From the NCBI GenBank assembly GCA_951802195.1, contig OX637633.1:868001-932000 (forward strand): 64,000 nucleotides of DNA. Direction: 5' to 3'. The DNA is from Tausonia pullulans. Taxonomy: Eukaryota; Basidiomycota; Tremellomycetes; Cystofilobasidiales; Mrakiaceae. A program made the position numbers and the translations under genes. The notes below the pieces were generated by a model. That model was not told the origin of the DNA, ran no database searches, and was given only the letters and a program-made list of their open reading frames with translations. This document shows positions 19,608-30,900 of the stretch, in pieces; positions within the stretch are counted from its first letter, which is position 1; each line of letters opens with the position of its first letter.

Positions 19608-21240
19608 ATGTCGGTCAGTACGCCAGGCCGCTGCACCCTTTCCGACGACCAGGCCGCCGCTCACCATCCCTCTCCACCCAGATCGTCAACATCCGCAACA
19701 TTGAAAGTGTGTTGCCCCTCTCCACCCCTCCTGTCTCTCGAGCTTAACCGACGGCACTCGTGGCCTCCCTCCTTCCCTTTCAGTCGTCAACAACCCGGCG
19801 AAGTTCACAGATCCCTACGTCATCCGGATCCAGTTCGAGTGCATAGCCCCGCTCAAGGAGGGTACGTACGCCCGTCGAGTTCTCTGCGATCAGTGGAGCG
19901 CTAGGTTTCTTGCTTCTTCGAAACATCCCCCTTTCCCACGCTCCGCTCTGTCTCGCCTTTTCAAGCGTTGCATAGTCGGGCTCGACGCCTGGACTTCATC
20001 CCCGAGTGAAGGGAACGGGCGCGCTTGGGAAGACGCCGCTCGCTACCCTTCTTGACGCGTCCGTCGAGCGACACGCGTCGCGTCGCTCAACTTTGGGCAG
20101 TGGCCCACGCTCGTCAAGACGCGACTCTGAAACTCACCTCGATGAGGAGCGAGAAGGTCTCGGAGGGTTCTTGCTGCGAACCATGGATGACGCACTTCTA
20201 GCCTTCCCTGGCGCATAGAGCGCGCGTCCCTCTCCCCGATGTTGGTGGTTGATCTCACACTCGTTGACTTGTGCGCCTTCGCTTCACCCCAGACCTCGAG
20301 TGGAAGCTCATCTATGTCGGAGCTGCCGACAGCGAAAAATATGATCAGGAGCTCGATAGCTGCATGGTGAGGCGCCGCAGCCCCTCTGCTCTTCTGAAGC
20401 GCTCCCTCGCTCACGCCAACTTCACCGACTCACCCCTCATCAGGTCGGCCCTATCCCCGTCGGCCTCAACTCGTTCGAGTTCTCCGCCGACGCACCCTCC
20501 ATCGCTGCGCTCCCGCAGCCTCATGCCCCGCCAGACCTCATCGGGGTGACGGTCATCATCCTCTCGGCGCTGTACAACGACAAGGAGTTCGTTCGAGTCG
20601 GCTACTATGTCGCGACAAACTGGGAGTCGGAGGAGTACGCGCTCGACGTCGAGGAGGGCAGGCGGAAGGGCGAGGTCGAGGGTCTCGTTCGGAACGTCAA
20701 GGTGGATAACCCGCGTGTGACGCGATTCAGCAACAAGTGGTAAGAGTCTTCCCTTGTCCTCTCCACTCCCACTCCGCTTTGACCTTAAATCCCCTCCCAA
20801 CTCCTCAGGGACGCCCCGGAATCTTCCGTCACCTCCACGTCGACCTCGAACCCCATCTCGTCCGGCTCATTCGACGCCCCGGTCCTCCCCTCGGCAGGTA
20901 TTGCTGCCAGGGACGCCGCCGAGTCGCCCCTCCCGCCGCCGATCACCGCCGTGCTTGCTGCTCCGACGGTCACTGCTGCGCCAGTCACGCCCGAGCGGGT
21001 GCGTTCCTCTTCCTCCCTCCTCCCCATCTCACCTCCCCGCTGACCTCTCTCATCCACCCACAGTCCGCCGATCCCTCCCCCCCAGCCGACTCTCCCGCGG
21101 GAGGCCCCCCACACCACCTCGCGGACGCCGTCGAGCTCGCAGACAAGATGGGCGCTGAGACGGCTGGCGATGAGGGGCGGGGAGAGGAGGCGGGCGAAGG
21201 GCTCGCGAGCTATGAGGGGGCGGCGATGAGGGAGATGTAA
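19608..21240 (+). CDS. ASF1: Histone chaperone Asf1
   Basis: Asf1 binds H3-H4 dimers and hands them to CAF-1 and HIRA during nucleosome assembly. Exon 1 is only MS (ATG 19608). Exon 2 encodes IVNIRNIE, exon 3 [20 protein letters not shown], then [74 protein letters not shown] and [16 protein letters not shown]. This covers the whole conserved N-terminal immunoglobulin-like domain of about 155 aa, including the H3-contacting VGPIPVG and the VTRF strand. The C-terminal tail (about 110 aa) is Ser/Pro/Ala-rich then acidic, as in other fungal Asf1 proteins. The stop is at 21238-21240. It is divergent from the MICOS subunit gene. Confidence 0.95.
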
Positions 21241-21875
21241 GGGAGTGTGTTTACATAGGGAGACGGGAGGGTGATAGAAATCCATTCATGTGATCTTTGG
21301 ACTCTCGGTCATCGCTTGGTTGCACGTCGATGGAAGACGGGCTTGGCGCTGGGTTTCAGGAGGGAAAGGGAGGATAGAGGCCGGGTTTGCGGCCTGTTCT
21401 TGACGTACTAGCGAAGGGAGAGCGATCGGGATGGCGTTCTGGGGAGCAAGCGGGTAAGTAACACCGTGCCTGACAAGCATACAACGAGAGACCGCAAACA
21501 TCCCTGTGCAGCCCCCTCATGCGGTCTCACACTAGGCGCACGGCGGTATGGAACCCAAGCCTCTCATGGTCTGTTGAACCTATCCTGGAAAGGTAAGTCT
21601 CGTCGGGAGTCCATCGCGCCCTCCACGCCATTGCGGGTGGTCCGGCTTCGCCTCTCGAAGGAGGATCGCATGAAGGAGCACGCCGGCGAGACTGAGACCG
21701 TAGAGTGACTGACGGACTGGACGCTCCCCGCCACCGCCGCCCAAACGCGTGGCGCTTGTCTCGATGCTGCCTTCCCGCTTCTCTGTCTTTCCCCCCGCTC
21801 TCTCTCTCTCTTTCTTGCCCTCCTCCCAGCTCCCATCGTCTCCCCACCAACACAACAACAACAGGTCAGCTCATC
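21241..21875. other. Intergenic between ASF1 and syntaxin
   Basis: This is the 3' flank of ASF1 and the promoter of the syntaxin gene, with a CT-rich tract at about 21780-21850 just before the ATG. No gene is supported. Confidence 0.45.
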
Positions 21876-23458
21876 ATGTCTGACATGTCCGAATACAAGC
21901 TCGCCGAATTTCGTATCAAGCCCTCCAACGCCGGTTCGAACATCCTTCCCTCCGGGCTCGGAGGCGGCAAGTCGCGGTATCAGCCCTTGGGAGAGTTCAT
22001 CCCTGGAGGAAAAGGGTCAGGTGGTAGCGGAGCGACGGAGACGGTCGGAGAGGTGGATGTCCAAGAGGATGGGTGGGAGCAGATCCAGAACATCCGTGGG
22101 GAGCTGAGGTGAGTCCTGCATTACCGAGAGTCGAGGGGATGGCAGTGAGATGATGAGATCTGATGGATCGATGGCGGCGGGTACGGCCGATCAACCGAGC
22201 AGCACCTTCTCTCAGAACATCTCGGGCCTCGTCGCCCTCCACGTCGAGCTCGCGTCGAACCCAGACTCCAAACCGCTCGTCGACCAGCACCAGAGCAAGA
22301 CGGAAGCTCTTCGTGCCGAGGCGAGGGATCTATCATCCAAGATCAAGGCGTGTAGATCCTCTCCCCTGTTTCATCCATAGATTATACCACGCTCACGCTT
22401 GCTTCCCGCACGCCAGTCACTCGTCAACAACCCCATCTGCCACACGTCCCAATCGCTCATCAACCAGACCAAGGCCCTCTCGGAGCGACACCGCGGCCTG
22501 ATCGCCGAGTGGCAGGACGAGGAGAAGTCGTGGCGCAAGAAGACGAGGGACCGCGCCGAGAGGTGAAAGACAAATTTTCTTCGTGAGGTTTGGAACTGAG
22601 GGGTTGACGTTCATGTTTGTTAGGCACATCCGGATCGTCAAACCTGATGCTACCGAGGAGGAGTGTGTCTCCCGCTTTCACTCCTCCTCTCTCTCTCATA
22701 CTGATTGGCCTTCTGCAGGATCATCCGCACCCTTGATACAGGCCTCGAGGGTCAGATCTTCTCCCAAGCGCTCATGAGCCGGTCACGCCAGACCGGGGCG
22801 CACTCGGCGTTCAAGGCCGTTCAGGAAAGACAGGAGGAGATGAGGCGCATTGAGCGGACACTCGAGGAGTGAGTCCGCACGATCTCTTGAGGCCAAAGGG
22901 GCTGGCTCTCTTGACTGACTGCCGCATCCTTCAGACTTGCGACAATGTTCTCCGATGTGAGCTTGGCCAAGTTGATGGACGGCAAGACACGACTGACGAG
23001 GGCGACTTGCGACCCCAGATGTCGATGCTCATCGAGCAGCAGGACGAGGTCCTCACGGTCATTGAGACGAATACCAAAGACACCGCCCAGGAGTTCGTCG
23101 TCTCTTGATGATCTCGCCTGTCCAAGCGCGAGCTGACACCATTGTTTCCTTATGAGCATAGCATGTCGCGGGGGTGAGTCGCCACGTTGCCGACAGAGGC
23201 GAGCGATCCAAGCTGACCCCTCTTCGCTCTTTAGTGTCGAGGACCTCGAGATCGGGACCGTCACGGCCCGCAAGACGCGCAACAAGCGCAAACTCTGCTT
23301 CCTGATCTCCCTCTGCGTCGGGCTAGCGCTCGTGAGTTCAATTAACTCTCACTCTCAAGACACATAATTGAGACTCTTCCCCACTCCCCGTCAAGATCGT
23401 CATCATTATCGTCGTCCTCCAGGTCCAGTTCAAGATCTTTTCGGGAGGGAAGAAGTAG
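21876..23458 (+). CDS. Plasma-membrane syntaxin (Sso1/Psy1 type t-SNARE)
   Basis: This Qa-SNARE drives fusion of exocytic vesicles. The N-terminus (MSDMSEYKLAEFRIKPSNAG) is a Ser/Gly-rich leader. An Habc-like helical region follows with STFSQNISGLVALHVELASN, SLVNNPICHTSQSLINQTKA and HRGLIAEWQDEEKSWRK. The SNARE helix reads RRIERTLEELATMFSDMSML and IEQQDEVLTVIETNT, with the central glutamine in IEQQDEV, continuing to VEDLEIGTVTARKTRNKRK. The C-terminal anchor is CFLISLCVGLALIVIIIVVL with a short FKIFSGGKK tail. The gene has about eight exons and its stop at 23456-23458 is only 185 bp from the convergent asparaginase gene. The order of domains and C-terminal anchor are normal for the family, though the 30-residue leader also resembles endosomal syntaxins. 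Confidence 0.85.
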
Positions 23459-23642
23459 TGGCTCTCTTGTTCTCTTCGCACGAAGCCTATCTCTCGCTCT
23501 CAGCTCGCTGTGTGTATTTTCCTTTCTTTTCGTCATTGATCTTCCCTTGGCCACCGTCTGCCCACACACAAATGCATGCACCCTTGCTTGTTCTAGAACC
23601 CGAGAAACAGAAACCAGTCCTTCCCCTTCTTCAAGCTGCCGC

Positions 23643-26537
23643 TCACTCAGGAGCTCGACCCCTGCTGCCCTGGGCAGGCGGTCCAACATGCCCTCCCCTC
23701 CGAACCCTCTCCTTCTCCGCCAACTCCGCGAGCATCCCCTCAGCATCTGTCCCCGCAAACATCGCCCCGGCAGCCTTGAGTAGGCTCGCCGTCGACTCGT
23801 GGTTCTGCCTCGTCGCGTAGTACAACGGGGTATGTCCCAGAAGGTCCCTACCATGCACGGTCGCCCCGTGCTCGAGGAGGACTCGAGCGCACGCTTCGGC
23901 CCCACGGATGGCAGCGACGTGGAGGAGGGTCATGCCGACTTCGTTGAGCCCGTGGACAGGGTTGAACTGCAGGGGGCTCGTGGAGGAGGCCCCACCGGAG
24001 ACGGCGGCGCCACCGGTGAGACGCTCGGTGTCGAGGAGGGTACGAAGCGTGAAGGCGTCGTTCTTGGAGACGGCGGAGGCTAGGAGCGCTGGAAGGAGGG
24101 CTCGCTCGAGGACTGCGGCAGAGTGGGGGGTCCGTGACCAGGCAGCGACGTGAGAGTCATCATTGGAGAGGGCCGAGGCGCTGAGCGAGGGCATGTTCTT
24201 AGCGGAGGGCAAGGGCGAGGCAGGGGCCGGACGCTCGAACGGCGTCGACGGTGGAGGATGCGCCGGATCCATCGATGGAGGACATTCGTTAGTCCCGACG
24301 ATGAAGGAAGACGATGACGTCTCGGCGAGGTTGGCGGCCTGCTCGAGGAGAGACTGGAACCGGTCGAGACCGTTGGTGAGTGCCGGACCAGAGGATGCCG
24401 TCTGGGGGACAGAAATTTCCCCACGGAGGGGAATGCCGATGAGGTGTCGGACCTGGGCGAGGGAGAGCTCCGACTTCGAGAGAAGATACGAGAGCTTGGC
24501 GAGTGCGCACTCGGTCGTCATGTCTGAGGAAGTTTCATATCAGCGCTTGTCCCAGGTCGAACGAGCGAAGGGAGACAGATACGAACCTCCACCAGCGACG
24601 ACGCCGGCTCGTTCGAGCGCCCATCCACCAGAGTAGGTCTTGCTGACGAACCCCTGGGAGCACTGGGTGACATTGACAATGACAAGCCCGCGCTCCTGGG
24701 TCGCCTGGCGCAGTTCGTTCATAATGTCTGCCCTCGCCGTGATGATCGTCAGCCTGAGAGCACGGTCGGAAATGGGAAGCAGTATATGAATGACCGACCA
24801 TCACGCTCCGGGGCATTGCCTGCGCCGAACGTTTCGAGGACGACACCTTTGAGCGGGGAGGACGCCGAGGCGTTGAGGAAGGCGTGGAGAAAGGAGGCCG
24901 TGATGCCGGGGAAGACGCGGAGAATTGCTGAAGGAAAAATATCAATCAGACTGGTTCGACCAAGAGTAGCTCGCGAGATCTTCAACTCACCGACATCAGG
25001 AGACATGCCTGGGGGACCGAAGTTAGTGTCAGCTTCGTTAGCTGGATGAAGCGAGAGAAGCCAGCGATCGCACCTCGGTGGGCCTTGAACGGCCGGAGAG
25101 CCTTGGGGCGCAGAATAGCGTTCCAGTTGACCTCGAGATTGATTCCAGCTGCACAAGCGACTGTCGTTAGCGCAGAGAGGGCAGGTCGATGGGGGTGCTC
25201 CGTGACTCACCCTTGATGAGCGCCCCCGGCTCGCCCGCGCTCCCAAAAGCGGCAAAGCTTTCGTTGGATATTTTAGTTGTCCGGTTGCCACGCCAAACGT
25301 TGCCATCAAAGAAGAGGCCGACCTCGGGGAACGTCGGGAAGGTGCCGGCAATGATGAGGCCGCCGAGGAGGTTCGAATAGGCGTCGTTCCGGAGCTGCGA
25401 AATGGGGACTGAGGGGGGAGGGGGGATCTTGTTAGGAGGTAAAACGAACAGCGGTCGAGGACGACATACTCTGAGCACCGGTGACGATGACGGGCTTGCC
25501 CTGCGGAACCAGACGTGAGTGTCAGCAAGCATGTAGACGTGAAGAGCAACGTTCGCGACACACCAGATCTTCAAGAAGGAAGCTGAGCGCCGAGGCTGTG
25601 TACGACATGGTGTCCGTACCGTGGAGGAGCAGGAAGCCGTCGAACGAGGCATAGTTGAGCGCAATGTCAGACGCGAGCCGGATCCAGTCTAGAGGAATAG
25701 GCGATAACAGTCAGAGCAGGAGCGCGTGCGTGAGAGCAGCGCGGGTGGGACTCACCGGTGAGGGAGACGTTGGACGAGTCGATTAAGGGGGTGTACTGTG
25801 ACCAGCATGCTTCGAAGCGTTCAGGTTCGTCGCTAATGCATCCGGGTTCGCTCTAGGACCGCTAAGGAGAACTCACTTCAAGGACACAGTATCGGATCCG
25901 TCGGCCTCCCTTGTCGACTGGCGGCGTAACGAGCGCTTCAAGACGCTCTTCCTTGTACCGGACGCCGTCCTTGTCCGTACCCGAGGCAGGCTCATCGTCC
26001 GTCACGGATGACCGGACGATGAACCGCGGCAGGTTGACGCTGCTGGGGCCAGGTGAATTGGAGCGAGAGCCAGGGCGGGAGGCCGAAGCCGACGACGACG
26101 ATGTCGAAGACGACCAGTTTAGGAACGCCGTCGAGGACGACGTGTGCGAGAGCAGCGAGTCGCCCGCCGGGTCGTGGAACCGCGACTGGGCCTTGAGTGT
26201 GGCCTGGCGGGAGGTGAACGGGCAAGGGGTCAGTCTGGAACAGTACCAGCAAGGATAGAGCCTGCGTCGCGCGCTTACGGTCAAGAAACCAGGCTCAGGC
26301 ACGTAGCCGTTCTGGCTGTTGAGCATACCTGAAGGGACGGTGTTCAATGGCAACTCGCCAGGCGGAGATGGCGACTAAAGAGTACTCACCAATCGTCCCA
26401 CCCGTGTAACAGATGAGGACATTCGCATCGTCTGACAGGCCATGACGCGACCGACAGGTCCAGGGAGCGCCGAGGGAGGTGGTCAGCTTGGGGTCGCAAA
26501 CGGGCGTTCGCTGAGCCTCACCCGTCTTGATGACCAT
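23643..26537 (-). CDS. L-asparaginase (type I) fused to ankyrin repeats
   Basis: The product hydrolyses asparagine to aspartate and ammonia. It starts at ATG 26537 (MVIK), then DDANVLICYTGGTIGMLNSQ holds the first catalytic threonine in TGGTIG. The second catalytic element is DGFLLLHGTDTMSYTASALS, followed by GKPVIVTGAQVPISQLRNDA, LFFDGNVWRGNRTTK, VVLETFGAGNAPERD and YSGGWALERAGVVAGGDMTT. After the catalytic domain a linker of about 100 aa leads to ankyrin-type repeats: GMTLLHVAAIRGAEACARVL, LEHGATVHGRDLLGHTPLYY and ATRQNHESTASLLKAAGA. The same layout occurs in mammalian ASPG (60-kDa lysophospholipase/asparaginase). An insert of about 100 aa rich in Ser (SSSTSSSSASASRPGSRSN) separates the N-terminal catalytic motif from the rest. 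At least ten introns are present. Confidence 0.92.
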
Positions 26538-26955
26538 GGCGTGTAGACAGGCTCTCGAGGGACAGGGTGGAGAGAAAAGAGGACGAGAGAGAAGAGAGGT
26601 GAGAGTCTGGGGGTGACTCCTGGGCTCGTCAGCCGTGCTGGAAATGAATGGGAGGCAATTGAATACGGCGGTCAGGGCGCACACTGGGGTCACGCTCACT
26701 TGACCTGCAACAACCTGTTTCTTTTTCGAATCGAGCTGGGGAAAGTGACCGGACAGAGAGCCCCGAGAGATGGGGTGAAGACGCCATTGGCGAGTGGGTG
26801 GGGAAGATAGAAGAGGAGGATTGACACGAGAGGAGGAAGAGGCGGCGGCAGGGACTGGAAGCTCTCGACAAAATCTAAGGAAACCTGTCTGAATGCACAC
26901 CTTCCACTTCTCCCGTGCAACAAATGGCTTGGAAGCGGAAGAAAAATGAAACATT
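26538..26955. other. Promoter side of asparaginase gene
   Basis: This is the upstream region of the asparaginase gene and the 3' flank of the tRNA-Lys on the minus strand. No other feature is seen. Confidence 0.4.
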
Positions 26956-27054
26956 AGCCCCACGGGGGGGTCGAACCCCCAACCTTCAGATCACCGAAGT
27001 GAATTAACCACCTGCTGTAAGAGTCTGACGCTCTACCGATTGAGCTAGCAGGGC
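26956..27054 (-). tRNA. tRNA-Lys (CTT), second copy, with 26-nt intron
   Basis: It has the same sequence as the 12275-12377 tRNA apart from the intron, which lacks 4 nt of an AATT repeat (26 versus 30 nt). Acceptor, D, anticodon and T arms are all intact, so both copies should be functional. Confidence 0.92.
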
Positions 27055-27081
27055 AGAAACCACGTGGTTATTCGTTGATGG
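26956..27081 (-). repeat. Duplicated tRNA-Lys locus, arm B (inverted)
   Basis: Inverted partner of 12249-12377. Diverged homology runs on to about 27240 (for example GGCAATCAGTCGTCTAGACG at 27201 matches 11859-11880 reversed). No element sits inside this arm. Confidence 0.8.
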
Positions 27082-27298
27082 CACGTTTTTGCTACAATCA
27101 GACAGTGCTTGACCAGAAACTTTGACCAACTTTTTGTTTACCTTTGATCTGGCCGATGTCGGCGATGGCTCAAGGACGGAGAGCGTCAGGGAGGAGAGGT
27201 GGCAATCAGTCGTCTAGACGGTCAGCATGTGATGTAGTTAGCCGTTAAGCATGAGACGCGAGCTCTGGGAGCCCAGAGGCCCGACGTTAGGCCGATCC

Positions 27299-27480
27299 AG
27301 GTGACTGCTGCACAAGGCGCATAGTCCGTGCAGTTGAGGCAGGGGCCGATACATTTATAAGAGACTCTATCGTACGCTTTCTTGAAACCACACTAGACGA
27401 GGATACTCGATATAAGCTCCCAGTCGTTGATGGTGAGTTGGAGAGCGAATAAGCTGCGGCGAGAATCTTGCGGGCAGTTA
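27299..27480 (-). mobile_element. Relic of a related LINE RT domain
   Basis: On the minus strand this stretch aligns with the RT region of LINE copy 2 around 29770-29935, the part encoding LLPGVLAQVDFEKAYDRVSH and its flanks. The spacing is kept (AGGCAGGGGCC, GACTCTATCGTACGC, TTGATGGTGAGTTGGAGAG) but there are many substitutions and no open frame. It is far more diverged than the other copies, so it is an older or separate family. Confidence 0.6.
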
Positions 27481-27485
27481 AAGGA

Positions 27486-27699
27486 TTTTATTTATTTGTA
27501 TTTGAGTCGTGAGTTATACGTAGAGGATGAGGTAACCCTATGAGAGATGGTGAGTCGTAGCTAGATAGAGGGAGAGCGAAAATGAAAGAAGAGGTGGAAG
27601 GAAAGCATAAGATGGGTAGGGATATGGGCCTATTAGAAACGGTATAATGTCCATGGTAAAGAGCGTGGATTGGAGATAAAGAGGTAGTGGTAAAAAGAA
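27486..27699 (-). mobile_element. LINE-tailed short element next to LINE copy 2
   Basis: The 3' end at 27486 (tail TATAACTCACGACTCAAATA then an A/T-rich tract) and about 140 nt of LINE 3' UTR are shared with the LINE. The 5' part (ACCACTACCTCTTTATCTCC and CTTTACCATGGACATTATAC) is not in the LINE and matches 12085-12150 reversed. It abuts the A tract of LINE copy 2 directly. Confidence 0.65.
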
Positions 27700-27928
27700 T
27701 TTTTTTTTTTGTATTTAAGTCATGAGTTATACGTAGAGAACGAGGTAACCCTATGAGAGATATCGAGTAGTAGCCAGATAGAGGGAGAGCGAAAGTAAAT
27801 AACAGGTAGAAGGAAAGCAATATATGGGTGTGGACATAGGCCCATTAAAGAGGTAAGATATTAAGATGACCAGCTACATCAAGCAGTGGCTATGGACCAG
27901 CCATACTTCCCCACCCCAGACCTGCTTG

Positions 27929-30900
27929 TCACCCAGGATCGATGTCGGCGCCGACCGCAGTTCCATCCATCTGGTCCCTGCGAGCTATCCACCTCGTACT
28001 CGACTGCCAGTGTGTCTGCCGGATCATAGACGCGATCTTGCGGATCTCCTCGTCCGTGACAGGATCGAGGGCTGCGATCTTGCTGTACCTCCGCCTCCGG
28101 ACGAATCGCCATGTCCGGGCTACAAAGATGCAGTGGAAGAGGAAGGTCGCCCTCGGCGGCGACGGCGTCGGGCAGACAAGCGTCTGGAGGGACGGAGGAT
28201 GGGAGGGGAGTGAAGGAGAGGCACGCGCTGCCGCAGCCGACCAGATAGCGCGAACGACGGGACACGGCTCGTCGAAAAGGTGGAAGAAGGACTCGACGGG
28301 GGCCGTCAGGCACAGCGCACATCGCTTGGACCTGTTGTGCGGCGTTGCGGTTCCGTCGGCGAGGAATGCCGCAGCAGTATGCTTCCCTGGGTGGAGACTG
28401 TACAGCGAGAAGCGATGGGCCAAGTCGATGTCTTCGGGCGACGCTCGGGACACGGCCTTCAGCAGGCACCACTGCCGCTTCCAATCGATCTTGGTAAGCG
28501 CCGGAAAGTGGTCTTGCCACCCCTTTGGGATGATGAGGCCGCGGTTGGCTATAGTACGACTGTGTGCGCCGTGGGGCTCAAGAGGAACGTTCAGCCGGCC
28601 AAGGTTTGTGTGGCTAGGGTGGAGACCCAGCCGCAACTGGCTATCTGTACCGAACGTAGACATCCAGTGGACAGCGTTCCTCCAGCGGTTTTGATTCCAG
28701 TAACTCATGTCAAAGCTGACTTCTTCGAACCATGCCCGGAGGTAAGCCTGCCATCGTACAGGGAGAGCTCCTTGGAGCATTGAGATGGCATTCCACCAGA
28801 CGGCTGGGAAGAACCATTGACCTTCCACTGGGGAAAGGAATACGCCTAGCCAGCTGAAATTGGCGGGCCGAGGTCCTCTGATGAACTCTCCATCCCTGAA
28901 GATGGTGCGATTCATCATTCTATAAGCCCCTGGGTCGAGGCTCATGGTATGGATGATCCGCTTGCGAATACGGATCGATGCGGGAAGCTCCGGTCGGAAG
29001 AGCACATCGCCAGCCCACTGGGCGCGCGCTTTGATGAGCCGGAATCGGAGTGGCGTGAAGCCGAAGCCGCCGAGGTCTCGAGGGGTTTCCAGACGCTCCC
29101 TGCTGACGTCGTGGTGTTTCGATCGGTAGAGGGACTTGTAGGCCGTTGCCTCGAGGTCTTCCAGGATATCGTCTGGGCACGGTAGAAAGCGGTCCAGGTA
29201 GATGATCTTCGAGTAGATGTACTGGTTGATGACGTTGCATCGCGCAAGGAGAGGGAGGTCGTGCAGCGGGATGCGAGCAAGACGAGCCTTCAGCTTGCCG
29301 ATGACATCTCGCCAGCAAGCAGGACCGTTGACCGTGCGACCGCATGGAACGCCGAGGAAGTCGAATGACAGCGTTTGGACGCGCCATTCGTGGTACATCG
29401 TTGGTGCATCCGTCCGGCATGACCCTAGAGGATAAAGGAGTGATTTCTGGTAGTTCAGCTTGCTTGCTGCGGCTTTCTCGTACTCTCGGAGGCAGACCGT
29501 CGCCTCATCGACCTCCGACCAGGTCCGACACCGGATACTTAGATCGTCTGCAAAGAGAAGGACCTTCCGCTCATGTAGAGGGGACGGATTGGCCGGTGGG
29601 AGGCGATGGCGGAGCATACACGCCAGCGGCTCCAGAAGGAGGGCGAAGATCGTCGGTGCCGCGGGATCGCCCTGTCGGACACCAGACCGGATGTCGATGG
29701 CTTGGCCCATCCATCCGTTGATCATGAGGCGAGCTGTCTGGGAGGTCATCGTTGAGGTGATCCACGCGGCGGCGCGCGGACCGAACCCCATGTGGCGGAG
29801 GCAGGGGCCAACAAAGTCGTGCGATACTCTGTCGTATGCCTTCTCAAAGTCGACTTGGGCGAGGACGCCAGGTAAAAGGTCTTCGTCGTCAATGGCGAGC
29901 TGGAGAGAGGAGATGTTGCGACCCGAGTCGCGGCCAGGGAGGAAGCCTGTCTGGTCCCCGTCGATGAGAGTGTCCACGACGGTGAGCAGGCGGCTGTTGA
30001 TGGCAAGGGAGAAGATGCGAGCGTCAACGTTGATGAGCGAGATCGGACGGTAGTTGGCAATCTGGTCGCGATCTCCCTTCTTCTTGAAGATCAGATGGAT
30101 ATGGGCCTCGCGCTGTGAGGCGGATCGGAGGCCAGTCTCCGGGACGAGGTTCAGCAGACTGAGGAGGATCGGGCCGACGGCAGCCCAAGTGGCCTGGTAG
30201 AACTCGACGGGGATCCCGTCACTTCCTGGTGTCTTGTTACGGTTCGATCTGAACGTGGCCCGCCTGAGCTCGTCCAGTTCGAAGGGTTTCTCGAGGGTCC
30301 GACTCTGGGAGTTGTCGAGTGTATTGGTGACATATCGGAGGGCGTTGGCGTGCTCGGAAGCTGGCGTCGTCTTGGTCTCATAGAGAGTTGTGTAGAAGGC
30401 GTGTGCTGTAGCTAGAATGTTCTCGTTGTTTGCGATGGCTGCGGCCGCTGGGTTGTTGAGTGGCCGTAGGGCTGCGATAGTGTCGGCCTGGCGGACGATC
30501 TTGAGTCGCTGCTTGACGGCATACTCGCTTGTGTTGGCTGGTTCGAGGTGGGCTCGAAGAGCGTGGCCTTGGAGGATCGACCTGTGTGGATCCCCGCCTG
30601 GCACTCTGCTCATTCGGGCGAGGTGTCTTGAGATGTCAGACGCGTGATCCGCTATCTGAACCTTGGTCTGGTCCCAAGCCCCGAAGGGGTCCCTGATCTC
30701 GGTGAGTGCATCTTGGTACCACTTGGGAACGTGGTAGAGGAAGTACTCAACAAAACCGGTAATCTTCAGAAGGTGTGTTCCGATCTTGTACGATCCGGGG
30801 CCGTGCTCTATTGCACCGGGGAAGGTGAGGCTGAGTGCGATCGGCTTGTGGCTAGAGTAGAGGTGGCCAGACGGTCGTGGCAGGAAGCGCTGTCGTACGG

